A DNA stretch of 44,837 nt from contig NZ_QXIS01000001.1 of NCBI RefSeq assembly GCF_003570925.1, positions 68,851 through 113,687 on the forward strand, read 5' to 3'. Below, one piece after another: positions 27,776 to 34,683 of this stretch (position 1 is the first letter of the stretch; each line of letters starts with the position of its first letter). The DNA comes from Candidatus Cryosericum terrychapinii (GTDB taxonomy: Bacteria; Caldisericota; Caldisericia; Cryosericales; Cryosericaceae). A program made the translations under genes and the position numbers. The notes beneath the pieces were generated by a model that worked only from the letters and a program-made list of their open reading frames with translations, did no database searches and was not told the DNA's origin.

Positions 27776-28603
27776 CTACTTGCGCCAGTCGCGCGGGTAG
27801 AGGAAATCGATGCCAACGGTGCGCTGCGAAAGCTTGGCGATAGGAGGAGAGACGCGTTTGAACTGGGATGTCAGAATCTTGCGCTCGACCCGTTGCACAA
27901 GGTCGAGTTCGAAGCCTTCCGAGCTGACTTCGGCGGACGAGCACCGCTGGTCGACCAGGAGGTACAGGACCTGGTCGAGCGTCTCGTAGCTCACACCGAT
28001 TTCTCCCTCATCCGTCTGGCCGGCCCAGAGGTCGGCGGAAGGCGGCTTGGCGATGACCTGCTGTGGCAGTCCGAGGTGACGCGCGAGTGACCGTACCTGG
28101 GTCTTGTACAGGTCGCCGATGGGCATGATGGCACATGCCATGTCACCGTACCACGTCGAGTAGCCGACCAGCAGTTCGCTCTTGTTGCTGGTTCCCACGA
28201 CGAGGGCGTTCTCCTTCTTCGACTGGTCGAAAATGACGGCCATGCGCAGTCGAGCCAGGAGGTTGCCCGTTCGCAGCCGGTCGATGCCGGGCTGCAATGC
28301 GAGGTATGCATCGGCCATGCCGCTGATATCCAGCTCCTGCCAGGGAATGCCGCAGAACTCGAACATCGTGCGCGCATCCCGTCTGCTTTCGTCTGAACTG
28401 GCCTTGTAGGGAAGGAAGATGGCGTGAACATGGTCAGCCCCGAGAGCGTCGACGGCCAACTTGAGCACCAGTGCAGAGTCCAGTCCACCGGAAAGGGCGA
28501 TGCACGCCTCTGTGAACCCACTCGTGTGCAGCTCTTCCTGGATGAAGCGTTTGAGATAGTCCTCAACAAGTGTGTTGTTGAGGGCGAGGGTATCCATTGT
28601 CAT
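27776..28603 (-). CDS. nadE: NAD+ synthetase, synthetase domain only
   Basis: 275 residues, an N-type ATP-pyrophosphatase. It amidates deamido-NAD to NAD+. The PP-loop SGGLDS is at 38-43; GTSNKSELLVGYSTWYGD and IGDLYKTQV are strong signatures of the NAD synthetase active site. The C-terminus DFLYPRDWRK is typical of the short form. This protein has no glutaminase domain, so it would use ammonia unless served by the nitrilase-like protein encoded directly upstream, whose stop overlaps this start (ATGA at 28600-28603). GGAGGAA lies about six bases before ATG 28603. Confidence 0.95.
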   Translation of the reverse strand: MTMDTLALNNTLVEDYLKRFIQEELHTSGFTEACIALSGGLDSALVLKLAVDALGADHVHAIFLPYKASSDESRRDARTMFEFCGIPWQELDISGMADAYLALQPGIDRLRTGNLLARLRMAVIFDQSKKENALVVGTSNKSELLVGYSTWYGDMACAIMPIGDLYKTQVRSLARHLGLPQQVIAKPPSADLWAGQTDEGEIGVSYETLDQVLYLLVDQRCSSAEVSSEGFELDLVQRVERKILTSQFKRVSPPIAKLSQRTVGIDFLYPRDWRK

Positions 28604-29439
28604 GAGTTCCTCCTCGTTTCCAGAGCATGGCGTACGATCTCCAAGTCTTCCTCCCGGCGAATGGGAAGCTGGTAGCGGTGTCGTGCAATGTGCGACGTGT
28701 CGACGGTTCCGAGGAGCTGTACTGCCTCGAACCGTGGGGCCGAGACGGTGATCCCCCCGACTGGGTCGCTCAGAGCCGAACGTCCGTAGAACCCGAGTCC
28801 GTCGTCGAATCCAACGCGGTTCACATACACGACGAACATCCCGAGGAACGTGCTGGCCGAACCGAGGGCCAAGCCGACGGTCTGCTCGATTCCAAGTTCC
28901 TCACCGCCAAATCCGCGTGCCGGCATGGCACTGGGCGCCAGCAGCAGCTCCACGCCGAGAGCGGCCATCGTGGATACCTCGAGGGGATGGAACAGGTCAC
29001 GACAGATGACGATACCAGTGCGCCCGAAGCGTGTGTCGAACACGGAGAGTTCCCGCCCGCGTCCAAGAAACTTGAGTTCCTCGAACATGCCGTGTGTGGG
29101 CAGGTACATCTTGCGGTGGACGTGGCAGACTTCGCCGGCATCCATGAAGAGCGCGCTGTTGTATGGAATGCCGTCTTCGCCTTCTTCGACGAAGCCTGCG
29201 CAGATCGCGATGTGGCGCGAAAGCTCACAGAGGCCAGCGAATTCGAGGCAGTCGGCGCGGCGCATGACATCAAGCGTCTGATCCTTGAGCAGGTATCCGG
29301 AGAGTGACAGCTCGGGGAACACAATCAGGTCGGCCCCGGCCTCAAGTGCCCGCTCAGCCTGGTCGATGTGCATCTTCACGTTGTATTCGAGGTCACCGCA
29401 CGCAGGGTTCACCTGGGCAAGAGCGACGGTATAGGTCAT
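28600..29439 (-). CDS. Nitrilase-superfamily amidase, probable glutaminase partner of NadE
   Basis: 279 residues, carbon-nitrogen hydrolase fold. The Glu-Lys-Cys triad is visible: Glu43 (VFPELSLSGY), Lys110 (HRKMYLP) and Cys146 (VICRDLFHP). The HRKMYLPTHGMFEE pattern is like the N-terminal glutaminase domain of fused glutamine-dependent NAD synthetases. With the synthetase alone downstream and a 4-base ATGA overlap, I infer that the two proteins together form a split glutamine-dependent enzyme. A stand-alone amidase acting on another substrate is possible. AAGGAGG sits before ATG 29439, which itself overlaps the QueT-family stop. Confidence 0.88.
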   Translation of the reverse strand: MTYTVALAQVNPACGDLEYNVKMHIDQAERALEAGADLIVFPELSLSGYLLKDQTLDVMRRADCLEFAGLCELSRHIAICAGFVEEGEDGIPYNSALFMDAGEVCHVHRKMYLPTHGMFEELKFLGRGRELSVFDTRFGRTGIVICRDLFHPLEVSTMAALGVELLLAPSAMPARGFGGEELGIEQTVGLALGSASTFLGMFVVYVNRVGFDDGLGFYGRSALSDPVGGITVSAPRFEAVQLLGTVDTSHIARHRYQLPIRREEDLEIVRHALETRRNS

Positions 29440-30002
29440 CGAACCTCCTTGATTGGGCGGATATTGTGACGGACCAGGACAAGCATGGGAAGGCCGAGAA
29501 GAATGACAACGGCCGCCTCACCGGCGAGGATCGAGAGCGCCACCGGCGTATAGACTCCCCAGGAGAAGTGCGCCAGGATAAAGCGCAGACCCGCCGTGAG
29601 GCTGTGTGCGAGACGCAGGTTCTCAGCTCCCGGCAGGGTGAGTGTCGATACATAGGCGGACACGATGAGCGCGTTGAGGACGATCGGTGGTATGGCTGCC
29701 AGCCAGAGCTTACCGGTTCTGCGCAAACGTCTTGTGAGAAGGGCGGCCAGCGCGGTCACACCGGTACCGATAACGACGTCGATGAGGCCAAACGGGGAGA
29801 ACAGGTTGGCGACAAGACAACCGACGACCACGCCAACGACTGCCTCGTCGAGCAGAAATGGCAGCAGGACCAGAGCCTCTCCCAGCCGGAACTGCACGAC
29901 TCCGTAGCTGATGGCATTGAAGGGTGGGACCATTGTGAAGACGATGTACATGGCGGCAATGAGGGCGGCGCGGGTGATCTGCACCGTGCTGTGGCGGTTC
30001 AT
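29436..30002 (-). CDS. QueT-family membrane transporter (ECF substrate-binding type)
   Basis: 188 residues with five to six hydrophobic helices. The pattern ALIAAMYIVFT ... ISYGVVQFRLGEAL ... LLPFL ... GCLVANLFSPFGLIDVVIGT is the QueT (DUF988) signature. QueT proteins are S-components of ECF transporters, assigned mainly to queuosine precursors. The energising ECF module (EcfA/EcfT) is not in the window. The operon here contains NAD synthesis genes and no queuosine genes, so the substrate may be a nicotinamide precursor; that is inference. The start overlaps the upstream stop (ATGA) and has no ribosome site of its own, so it probably depends on coupling. Confidence 0.85.
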   Translation of the reverse strand: MNRHSTVQITRAALIAAMYIVFTMVPPFNAISYGVVQFRLGEALVLLPFLLDEAVVGVVVGCLVANLFSPFGLIDVVIGTGVTALAALLTRRLRRTGKLWLAAIPPIVLNALIVSAYVSTLTLPGAENLRLAHSLTAGLRFILAHFSWGVYTPVALSILAGEAAVVILLGLPMLVLVRHNIRPIKEVR

Positions 30003-30331
30003 TCTGGAGATTTGTGCTCGCTGGGAGGAGTTGTTACCGTGGTGTCAGCGATATCCTTAGTCCCACCGTTTGTGTTCAGTTGCTTTCTCTGCTCGAGCAT
30101 CATCTGTCGAAACCTCTTCCGGAGGGCCAGGTCTCCGGCGAGAGCGATCACGGTGGCAAGCAGCAGACCGATGAAGAAAGAGGCGTAGGCTACTGCTTTG
30201 ACTGACGTCTGTATCGTCGGGAAGAACGGAATCGGCAGTTTAACGGACTCTATTGGCAACTGGCCAATGACAACTGCGAGGATGGCAAACACGACAAGAA
30301 GAACGACCAGACTGGTGAACACTCGCTTCAT
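29999..30331 (-). CDS. Small two-helix membrane protein, LapA/DUF1049-like
   Basis: 110 residues: one helix at about 5-24, a short extracytoplasmic loop, a second helix at about 45-68, then a basic and polar cytoplasmic tail (LRKRFRQ...). This arrangement fits LapA-domain (DUF1049) proteins, which assist envelope assembly in some bacteria; the sequence is too short for certainty. GGAGGTG lies six bases before ATG 30331. First gene of the operon leading to the QueT-family protein, the amidase and nadE. Confidence 0.7.
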   Translation of the reverse strand: MKRVFTSLVVLLVVFAILAVVIGQLPIESVKLPIPFFPTIQTSVKAVAYASFFIGLLLATVIALAGDLALRKRFRQMMLEQRKQLNTNGGTKDIADTTVTTPPSEHKSPE

Positions 30332-30354
30332 ATAACACCTCCAGACTCTACTAC

Positions 30355-30385
30355 ATTATACTACAGGCATTCTTGACAACGGCAA
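30355..30385 (-). promoter_or_regulatory. Possible promoter of the LapA-like/queT/nadE operon
   Basis: On the minus strand a perfect -10 TATAAT (30355-30360) is 19 bases from TTGCCG (30380-30385), or 13 bases from TTGTCA (30374-30379); neither spacing is ideal. The -35 region overlaps that of the divergent csoR promoter. Confidence 0.45.
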
Positions 30386-30400
30386 CTTTCTGCCTAATAT
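30373..30400 (+). promoter_or_regulatory. Promoter of the csoR-like/thioredoxin unit
   Basis: Perfect -35 TTGACA (30373-30378), 16-base spacer, -10 TAATAT (30395-30400). The last bases of the -10 are part of the inverted-repeat operator. Confidence 0.7.
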
Positions 30401-30415
30401 ACCCCAAGGGGTATA
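30398..30415 (+). promoter_or_regulatory. CsoR-type operator
   Basis: Eight-base perfect inverted repeat TATACCCC-AA-GGGGTATA. C4/G4 tracts of this kind are the recognised targets of the CsoR/CstR repressor family. It covers the end of the -10, the transcription start and the purine-rich ribosome site (AAGGGG) of the repressor gene, so bound repressor would block initiation. Confidence 0.8.
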
Positions 30416-30417
30416 TG

Positions 30418-30672
30418 ATGGAGAAGACAAAGGTCTTGCATAGCCTTCGACGTGTCGAAGGGCAGTTGCGCGGGATTCAGAAGATGGTCGACGAAGGTCG
30501 TCCGTGCGATGAAGTTCTCGCGCAGCTTGTGGCTGCTCATGCGGCTATAGGTCGCATCGGAACCGACATTCTTCTCAACGAAGTCGGCTGCCGCGTGCAA
30601 CAGGATCTTACCCCCGAGAAGGAACTGGAGCGCCTGGAGAGACTTCTTCTTACATACAGTGGGCTCAAGTAG
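30418..30672 (+). CDS. CsoR-family (DUF156) transcriptional repressor
   Basis: 84 residues, all-helical, with the family core LHSLRRVEGQLRGIQKMV (about 7-24). In copper-type CsoR, Cu(I) is held by Cys-His-Cys. Here Cys30 is present and a second Cys is at 58, but by my alignment the position of the His is Glu55, and the second Cys is one residue closer than in B. subtilis CsoR. A pair of Cys without His recalls the persulfide sensor CstR, so a thiol or sulfur signal is as likely as copper. An upstream in-frame TTG (30373) would place the operator inside the gene; ATG 30418, six bases after AAGGGG, fits the family length, with ATG 30415 a second option. Thioredoxin lies downstream. Confidence 0.88.
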   Translation: MEKTKVLHSLRRVEGQLRGIQKMVDEGRPCDEVLAQLVAAHAAIGRIGTDILLNEVGCRVQQDLTPEKELERLERLLLTYSGLK

Positions 30673-30723
30673 AGTGGTGAAGCAGACATGGCATTGAGCA
30701 GACAATCCTGCAAGGAGGAACAC

Positions 30724-31059
30724 ATGGAAGACAACGAGATTCTTGCAACAACCGCGAATTTTCAGAGCGAGGTACTCTCTTCTTCGCTGCCTGTTCTGGT
30801 CGATTTCTGGGCCCCGTGGTGCGCCCCGTGCCGCATGATTGCACCAGTCATTGCCGAGATTGCCAATGAATATGCAGGCAAGTTGAAGGTCGCTCGTCTG
30901 AACGTGGACGAGAATCAGGAGATTTCCGCTCGCTACGGTGTCATGAGTATACCGACGCTGGCATTGTTCAAGGGCGGCGTCGTCGTCGACCAGGTTATCG
31001 GCGCTGTTCCAAAGCGGGCTATCACAACGAAGGTCGACGCCCTGCTCCAGAAGAGCTAG
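30724..31059 (+). CDS. trxA: Thioredoxin
   Basis: 111 residues, one thioredoxin domain with no signal peptide, so cytoplasmic. The active site is W32-C-A-P-C36, with Ala where most thioredoxins have Gly. VDFWAPWC, the cis-Pro loop SIPT and the following FKGG are typical. It reduces protein disulfides, probably with electrons from thioredoxin reductase (not in the window). ATG 30724 is five bases after AAGGAGG; a longer frame from 30688 lacks support. The gene follows the CsoR-like repressor by 51 bases and is likely in the same repressor-controlled unit. Confidence 0.93.
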   Translation: MEDNEILATTANFQSEVLSSSLPVLVDFWAPWCAPCRMIAPVIAEIANEYAGKLKVARLNVDENQEISARYGVMSIPTLALFKGGVVVDQVIGAVPKRAITTKVDALLQKS

Positions 31060-31080
31060 GACATCTTCACAGTTTTCGAG

Positions 31081-31113
31081 AGCGGGTGGTTGCCTTCGTG
31101 GCGGCTGCCCGCT
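31081..31113 (+). terminator. Intrinsic terminator after thioredoxin
   Basis: A stem of about 14 pairs, including several G-T wobbles (31081-31094 with 31100-31113), with a TTCG-type loop, followed by TCTTGCTTG. It isolates hrcA from the repressor-thioredoxin unit. Confidence 0.6.
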
Positions 31114-31119
31114 TCTTGC

Positions 31120-31147
31120 TTGTCAGCTCGGCGCTAATCGGTACAAT
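31120..31147 (+). promoter_or_regulatory. hrcA promoter
   Basis: TTGTCA (31120-31125), 16-base spacer, TACAAT (31142-31147). The predicted leader is only about 10 bases. No CIRCE-type inverted repeat (TTAGCACTC/GAGTGCTAA) is present near it. Confidence 0.6.
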
Positions 31148-31163
31148 AAAGGGGGTGAGATAG

Positions 31164-32192
31164 ATGTTCCTGACAGAACGACAGAAGCGCATATTGCTGG
31201 CCATCGTCCGGAAGTACATGGACGACGGCGAGCCTGTCAGTTCGGGATTCGTAACCAGCCAACTGGGCAACGACCTCTCGTCTGCGACGATCCGCAATGA
31301 AATGGCGGAGCTTAGCAGCATGGGATATCTTCAGCAGCCTCACGTATCCGCCGGGCGCGTTCCCACGGTGCTGGCGTATCACATGTATATCTCGGCATTT
31401 CTCGTCGAGGCGACGCGTCAACGCATGTTCACCGGACCGATGGATCTCCCATTGCAGTATGAGAGTCTTCCGCGTCTGTTTGACGGGGTGGCGACTGCCG
31501 TGTCTGACCGCACGAAGAAAGTGAGTTTCGTCCTGTCTCCCCCGATGAACTCTGTGACTCTGCGTCATATCAGCCTCGTGCCGTTCAGCGAAACAGTGCT
31601 CATGCTGGTCTTTATCACTGACCGCGAGAACGTCGAGGGATACAAGCTGCTTGCCCCGGCAGACACGACTGAGCAGGAACTCGCAGACATCAATGCCATT
31701 TTTGCCAGGGAGCTCCGCGGGAAGAGCCTCGAAGAAGGTATTCATACGCTTCGCTTTGGCAACATGCTGCCACAGGACCTTGCTCTGCGCTACGAAGGCG
31801 TTCTGGACGCCGTGGCCCAGCTTATGGAAGGCGAGTTGCGCAAGGGAGAGAGTCAGATCTTTGTCCGGGGTATCGAACAGATGCTGAGTGATCTTCCCGA
31901 TGACCAGGTAGGGGCGTTTTCCACACTGAGCACCTTCCTGAGCCGCGAAGAGGTCGTGAAACCGTACCTGAACTCGCTGAGCGATCGGGGAGAGATCAGC
32001 CTGTTCATCGGAGAGGAGAACCAGCGGGAGGAACTGAGGAGCTTCAGCCTCGTATCGGTGAGCTACTCGCTTGATTCGAACCAGAGGGGCGTTCTCGGTC
32101 TCGTCGGTCCCATCCGCATGAACTACATCCGGGCCATCACGGTCCTGGAGAGTTTCGCAGGATACCTCGGCAGGGTCTCGGGTAGCGGCTGA
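31164..32192 (+). CDS. hrcA: Heat-inducible transcription repressor HrcA
   Basis: 342 residues, normal length. The N-terminal winged helix (about 1-75) has the HrcA signature: LTERQKRILLAIV, EPVSSG, LSSATIRNEMAEL, MGYLQQPHVSAGRVPT. The GAF-like middle and the C-terminal part (IGEEN, LVSVSY, GVLGLVGPIRMNY, then LESFAGYL) follow the family. It represses chaperone genes by binding CIRCE elements. Usually hrcA sits with grpE-dnaK-dnaJ; here it leads rsmE-mtaB-HIT, part of an arrangement often found downstream of dnaJ. A purine-rich GGGGGTGAG precedes ATG 31164. Confidence 0.95.
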   Translation: MFLTERQKRILLAIVRKYMDDGEPVSSGFVTSQLGNDLSSATIRNEMAELSSMGYLQQPHVSAGRVPTVLAYHMYISAFLVEATRQRMFTGPMDLPLQYESLPRLFDGVATAVSDRTKKVSFVLSPPMNSVTLRHISLVPFSETVLMLVFITDRENVEGYKLLAPADTTEQELADINAIFARELRGKSLEEGIHTLRFGNMLPQDLALRYEGVLDAVAQLMEGELRKGESQIFVRGIEQMLSDLPDDQVGAFSTLSTFLSREEVVKPYLNSLSDRGEISLFIGEENQREELRSFSLVSVSYSLDSNQRGVLGLVGPIRMNYIRAITVLESFAGYLGRVSGSG

Positions 32193-32195
32193 TCC

Positions 32196-32921
32196 ATGCC
32201 GGCGTTTGAGACGGGTCGGTTGCTCAGGCTGGGCGAACATGTCATGCTTGGCGGCACGCCTGCCGCACACCACATTGCAGATGTCCTCCGTGCCCGTCAT
32301 GGCGAACGGATCATCCTGTTTCACGCAGGAGAACTGTATGACGCCGTCGTCGAAGATGCCTCCAGGTCCGGCCTTGCCGTTTTCGTGGAGGGCGTCCGCC
32401 AGTCGCCCTTTTCCCTGTACCCGGTCACCCTTTTGCAGGCAATCATCCGACCTGCACTGCTCGATGACGTTGTCCATGTTTGTGCTCCGCTGGGAGTGCA
32501 TCGTTTCGTCCTGTATGCCGCTGAGCGCAGCCAGCCATGGAATGTCGCCGGGCGGCTCGAGCGCCTGGGCCAGGTGGCTCTGTCCTCGGCCGAGCAAGCC
32601 GAGACAGGTGACGTCCCAACGGTCGAACTGGCAACAGGACTCCAGGGCGCTCTGTCATGTGCCGGCCCTGTGGACAGTCTGATCATGATGTCTCCTCGCG
32701 CAGCCTCGACCATAATGGGACTTGCGCGTGACGGGATACATGCTCTGGATGGTTCAGTTGCGGTCGCAGTGGGCCCGGAGGGTGGGTTCTCGGGGCCCGA
32801 GGAGGCCCTGCTCATCGAACGAGGCGCCTTGGCCGTTCGCCTCAGCATAGGCATTCTCAGGAGCGAACTCGCCGGGTTCGCCACCATGCTCATGGTGCGG
32901 GAGCTGCAGGCGACCCCATGA
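32196..32921 (+). CDS. rsmE: 16S rRNA (uracil-1498-N3)-methyltransferase
   Basis: 241 residues, a SPOUT-class methyltransferase with a knotted C-terminal domain. It methylates U1498 in the decoding region of 16S rRNA using S-adenosylmethionine. The AdoMet-binding knot motifs AVGPEGGFS (about 192-200) and LSIGILRSELAG (about 216-227) are clear; the family norm in the last is LRTETA, here LRSELA. The start is three bases after the hrcA stop, so it is co-transcribed. Confidence 0.93.
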   Translation: MPAFETGRLLRLGEHVMLGGTPAAHHIADVLRARHGERIILFHAGELYDAVVEDASRSGLAVFVEGVRQSPFSLYPVTLLQAIIRPALLDDVVHVCAPLGVHRFVLYAAERSQPWNVAGRLERLGQVALSSAEQAETGDVPTVELATGLQGALSCAGPVDSLIMMSPRAASTIMGLARDGIHALDGSVAVAVGPEGGFSGPEEALLIERGALAVRLSIGILRSELAGFATMLMVRELQATP

Positions 32922-34321
32922 AGGTGTTCATCTACACGCTTGGTTGCAAGGTCAACGAGGTCGACTCCGAGCTCTATGGGCAAGAAATGCAGTTGCTGGG
33001 CGCCGAGACGACCACAACGCTGACTGAAGCCGACGCCGTCGTTGTGAACTCGTGCAGTGTCACGAACCGAGCTCAGGCTCAGAGTCTGCAGTTTGCGCGT
33101 CGTGCTCTGCGCGAACGGCCAGGCGCCCCTGTGTATCTGACCGGGTGCGGGGCAGCACTGCTGAACCTGACGCGTACGCAACCTCCTGTCGGTGTTACCG
33201 TCGTTGCCATGGGCGATCGTTCGGAAGTGGCGAGACTTGTCGTCGGCTCGCGTGAGGCTGTCCAGACCGCTGCGCGATGGGTCGACGGGCGCATTCAGAG
33301 AGCGGGCGCTCGCAACCGCGTGGATGTGCGCGTTCAGGAGGGCTGCGACAACATGTGCACCTATTGCGTAGTACCGTTTGTGCGTGGCTCGCGGCTGGAA
33401 TCCAAGCCGGTCGATGTTGCAGTGGACGAAGTTATGGGGCTGGCGACGGCAGGCGTCAAGGAAGTCGTGCTGACCGGGACGGAGATAGGCAAGTACGGAG
33501 AAACGCCACTCAGAAGCACCCCTCGTATTGGAAGGATATACTCGGGAAGTGCACCCTTTGCATTGAACCAACATGCTCAGGGGGCATTGGAAAAACATGC
33601 TCGTGAGAAGGCGCCGGACATACTGCCCGTCCTGCTGGACAGCATGCTGGGAGCGCTTGAGACTGCAGGCCTTCCGACGCGTGTACGCATCAGCTCGCTG
33701 AACCCGGACGCGATCACGGAAGCACTGGTCAGTCAGTTTGCGAACCATGCCACGCTATGTCCACAGATGCATCTTCCCCTGCAGAGCGGGAGTGACGCGG
33801 TGCTGAAGCGCATGCGTCGGCCGTACACGTCGAAGGACCTGCTCGACAGTGTTCAACGCTTACGGGCTGTCGACCCATCGTTTGCCCTGACGACGGACGT
33901 CATCGTCGGGTTCCCCGGTGAGACCGAGCAGGACCTGCAGGCTACCCTGGACGTGATCCGGCTTGCGGCGTTTGCCAAGGTCCATGTCTTCCCGTATTCA
34001 CCTCGTCCCTTCACCCCTGCGGCGCGTGAGGACCATCAGGTCTCCGCGGGAGTCGCGAAGGAGCGGCTGCACCGCGTGCTTGAGACCGCGGAGCAGACAG
34101 GTATGGCATTTGCCCATCGATTCATCGGTCGGGACGTGACGATCGTATCGGAGAAGTCCTCCCCCGGGGAGGTTGAAGGGTATTCAGAGCACTACCTCTG
34201 GACGGAGGGACGGACACACGGGAACGACATGCTGGAACGTGACAGCTTTGTCGTCGTTCGTGTCGAGGGCTGCCACTTCGACGGCAACCGGGTCATCCTT
34301 TCCGGGAGTGTAGCCGCATAA
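32918..34321 (+). CDS. mtaB: tRNA t6A37 methylthiotransferase with an internal insertion
   Basis: 467 residues. A radical SAM enzyme that adds methylthio to t6A37 in tRNAs. The UPF0004 domain has Cys10, Cys46 and Cys77; the radical SAM cluster is Cys143-x3-Cys147-x2-Cys150 (CDNMCTYC); IPLQSGSD-like sequence appears as HLPLQSGSD, and TDVIVGFPGET is present; a TRAM-like C-terminus follows. Compared from memory with B. subtilis YqeV, about 36 residues are inserted after the KYGE loop, roughly residues 196-233, including an 8-residue imperfect tandem ALNQHAQG/ALEKHARE. The reading frame is intact. ATG 32918 overlaps the rsmE stop (ATGA), and its own stop overlaps the HIT start (TAATG). Confidence 0.93.
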   Translation: MKVFIYTLGCKVNEVDSELYGQEMQLLGAETTTTLTEADAVVVNSCSVTNRAQAQSLQFARRALRERPGAPVYLTGCGAALLNLTRTQPPVGVTVVAMGDRSEVARLVVGSREAVQTAARWVDGRIQRAGARNRVDVRVQEGCDNMCTYCVVPFVRGSRLESKPVDVAVDEVMGLATAGVKEVVLTGTEIGKYGETPLRSTPRIGRIYSGSAPFALNQHAQGALEKHAREKAPDILPVLLDSMLGALETAGLPTRVRISSLNPDAITEALVSQFANHATLCPQMHLPLQSGSDAVLKRMRRPYTSKDLLDSVQRLRAVDPSFALTTDVIVGFPGETEQDLQATLDVIRLAAFAKVHVFPYSPRPFTPAAREDHQVSAGVAKERLHRVLETAEQTGMAFAHRFIGRDVTIVSEKSSPGEVEGYSEHYLWTEGRTHGNDMLERDSFVVVRVEGCHFDGNRVILSGSVAA

Positions 34322-34683
34322 TGAGCGCGAACGAACAGGACTGTGTCTTCTGCCGTGTCGGCCGGCACGAAGCGCCGGCCGAATACGTCTACGAGGATGA
34401 GACGGTCTTCGTCATCAAGGACCGGTTTCCGAAGGCGCCGGTACACTTGCTCGTGATCCCCCGCAAGCACATCGCTCGTATCGATGCTCTCAGCACAGAA
34501 GACAATGGGCTGATCGTTCACCTCTTCGAGGTCGTCCGTCTCATCGCGGTCAAGTATCACCTTGAAGCAGGGTACCGCGTCACCATCAACTCGGGCGCCG
34601 AAGGTGGACAGACCGTATCACACCTGCACCTTCACATCATCGCGGGCAAGTGTCTGGGGTTCAAGGAGAACGCTGCTCTCTAG
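34321..34683 (+). CDS. HIT-family nucleotide hydrolase
   Basis: 120 residues, the size of HinT-like proteins. The histidine triad is H101-L-H103-L-H105-I-I, with the middle His of the triad as nucleophile. Cys8 and Cys11 (CVFC) with His50 form the zinc-type site seen in many bacterial HIT proteins. These enzymes split AMP from phosphoramidates and similar compounds; the physiological substrate is unclear. It starts inside the mtaB stop (TAATG). Its TAG stop lies in a CTAG shared with the stop of the convergent ferritin-like gene. Confidence 0.94.
   Translation: MSANEQDCVFCRVGRHEAPAEYVYEDETVFVIKDRFPKAPVHLLVIPRKHIARIDALSTEDNGLIVHLFEVVRLIAVKYHLEAGYRVTINSGAEGGQTVSHLHLHIIAGKCLGFKENAAL

Noticed and set aside
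30373-30417. TTG 30373 as start of the CsoR-like gene
   Set aside because: It would put the -10 and operator inside the gene and add a non-family N-terminus, and it coincides with the -35 element.
31060-31163. CIRCE element before hrcA
   Set aside because: I searched the gap for the TTAGCACTC/GAGTGCTAA arms and saw none.
31134-33748. Two long minus-strand frames (31134-32597 and 32321-33748)
   Set aside because: They are antisense to hrcA, rsmE and mtaB, which are clearly real; composition is shadow-like.
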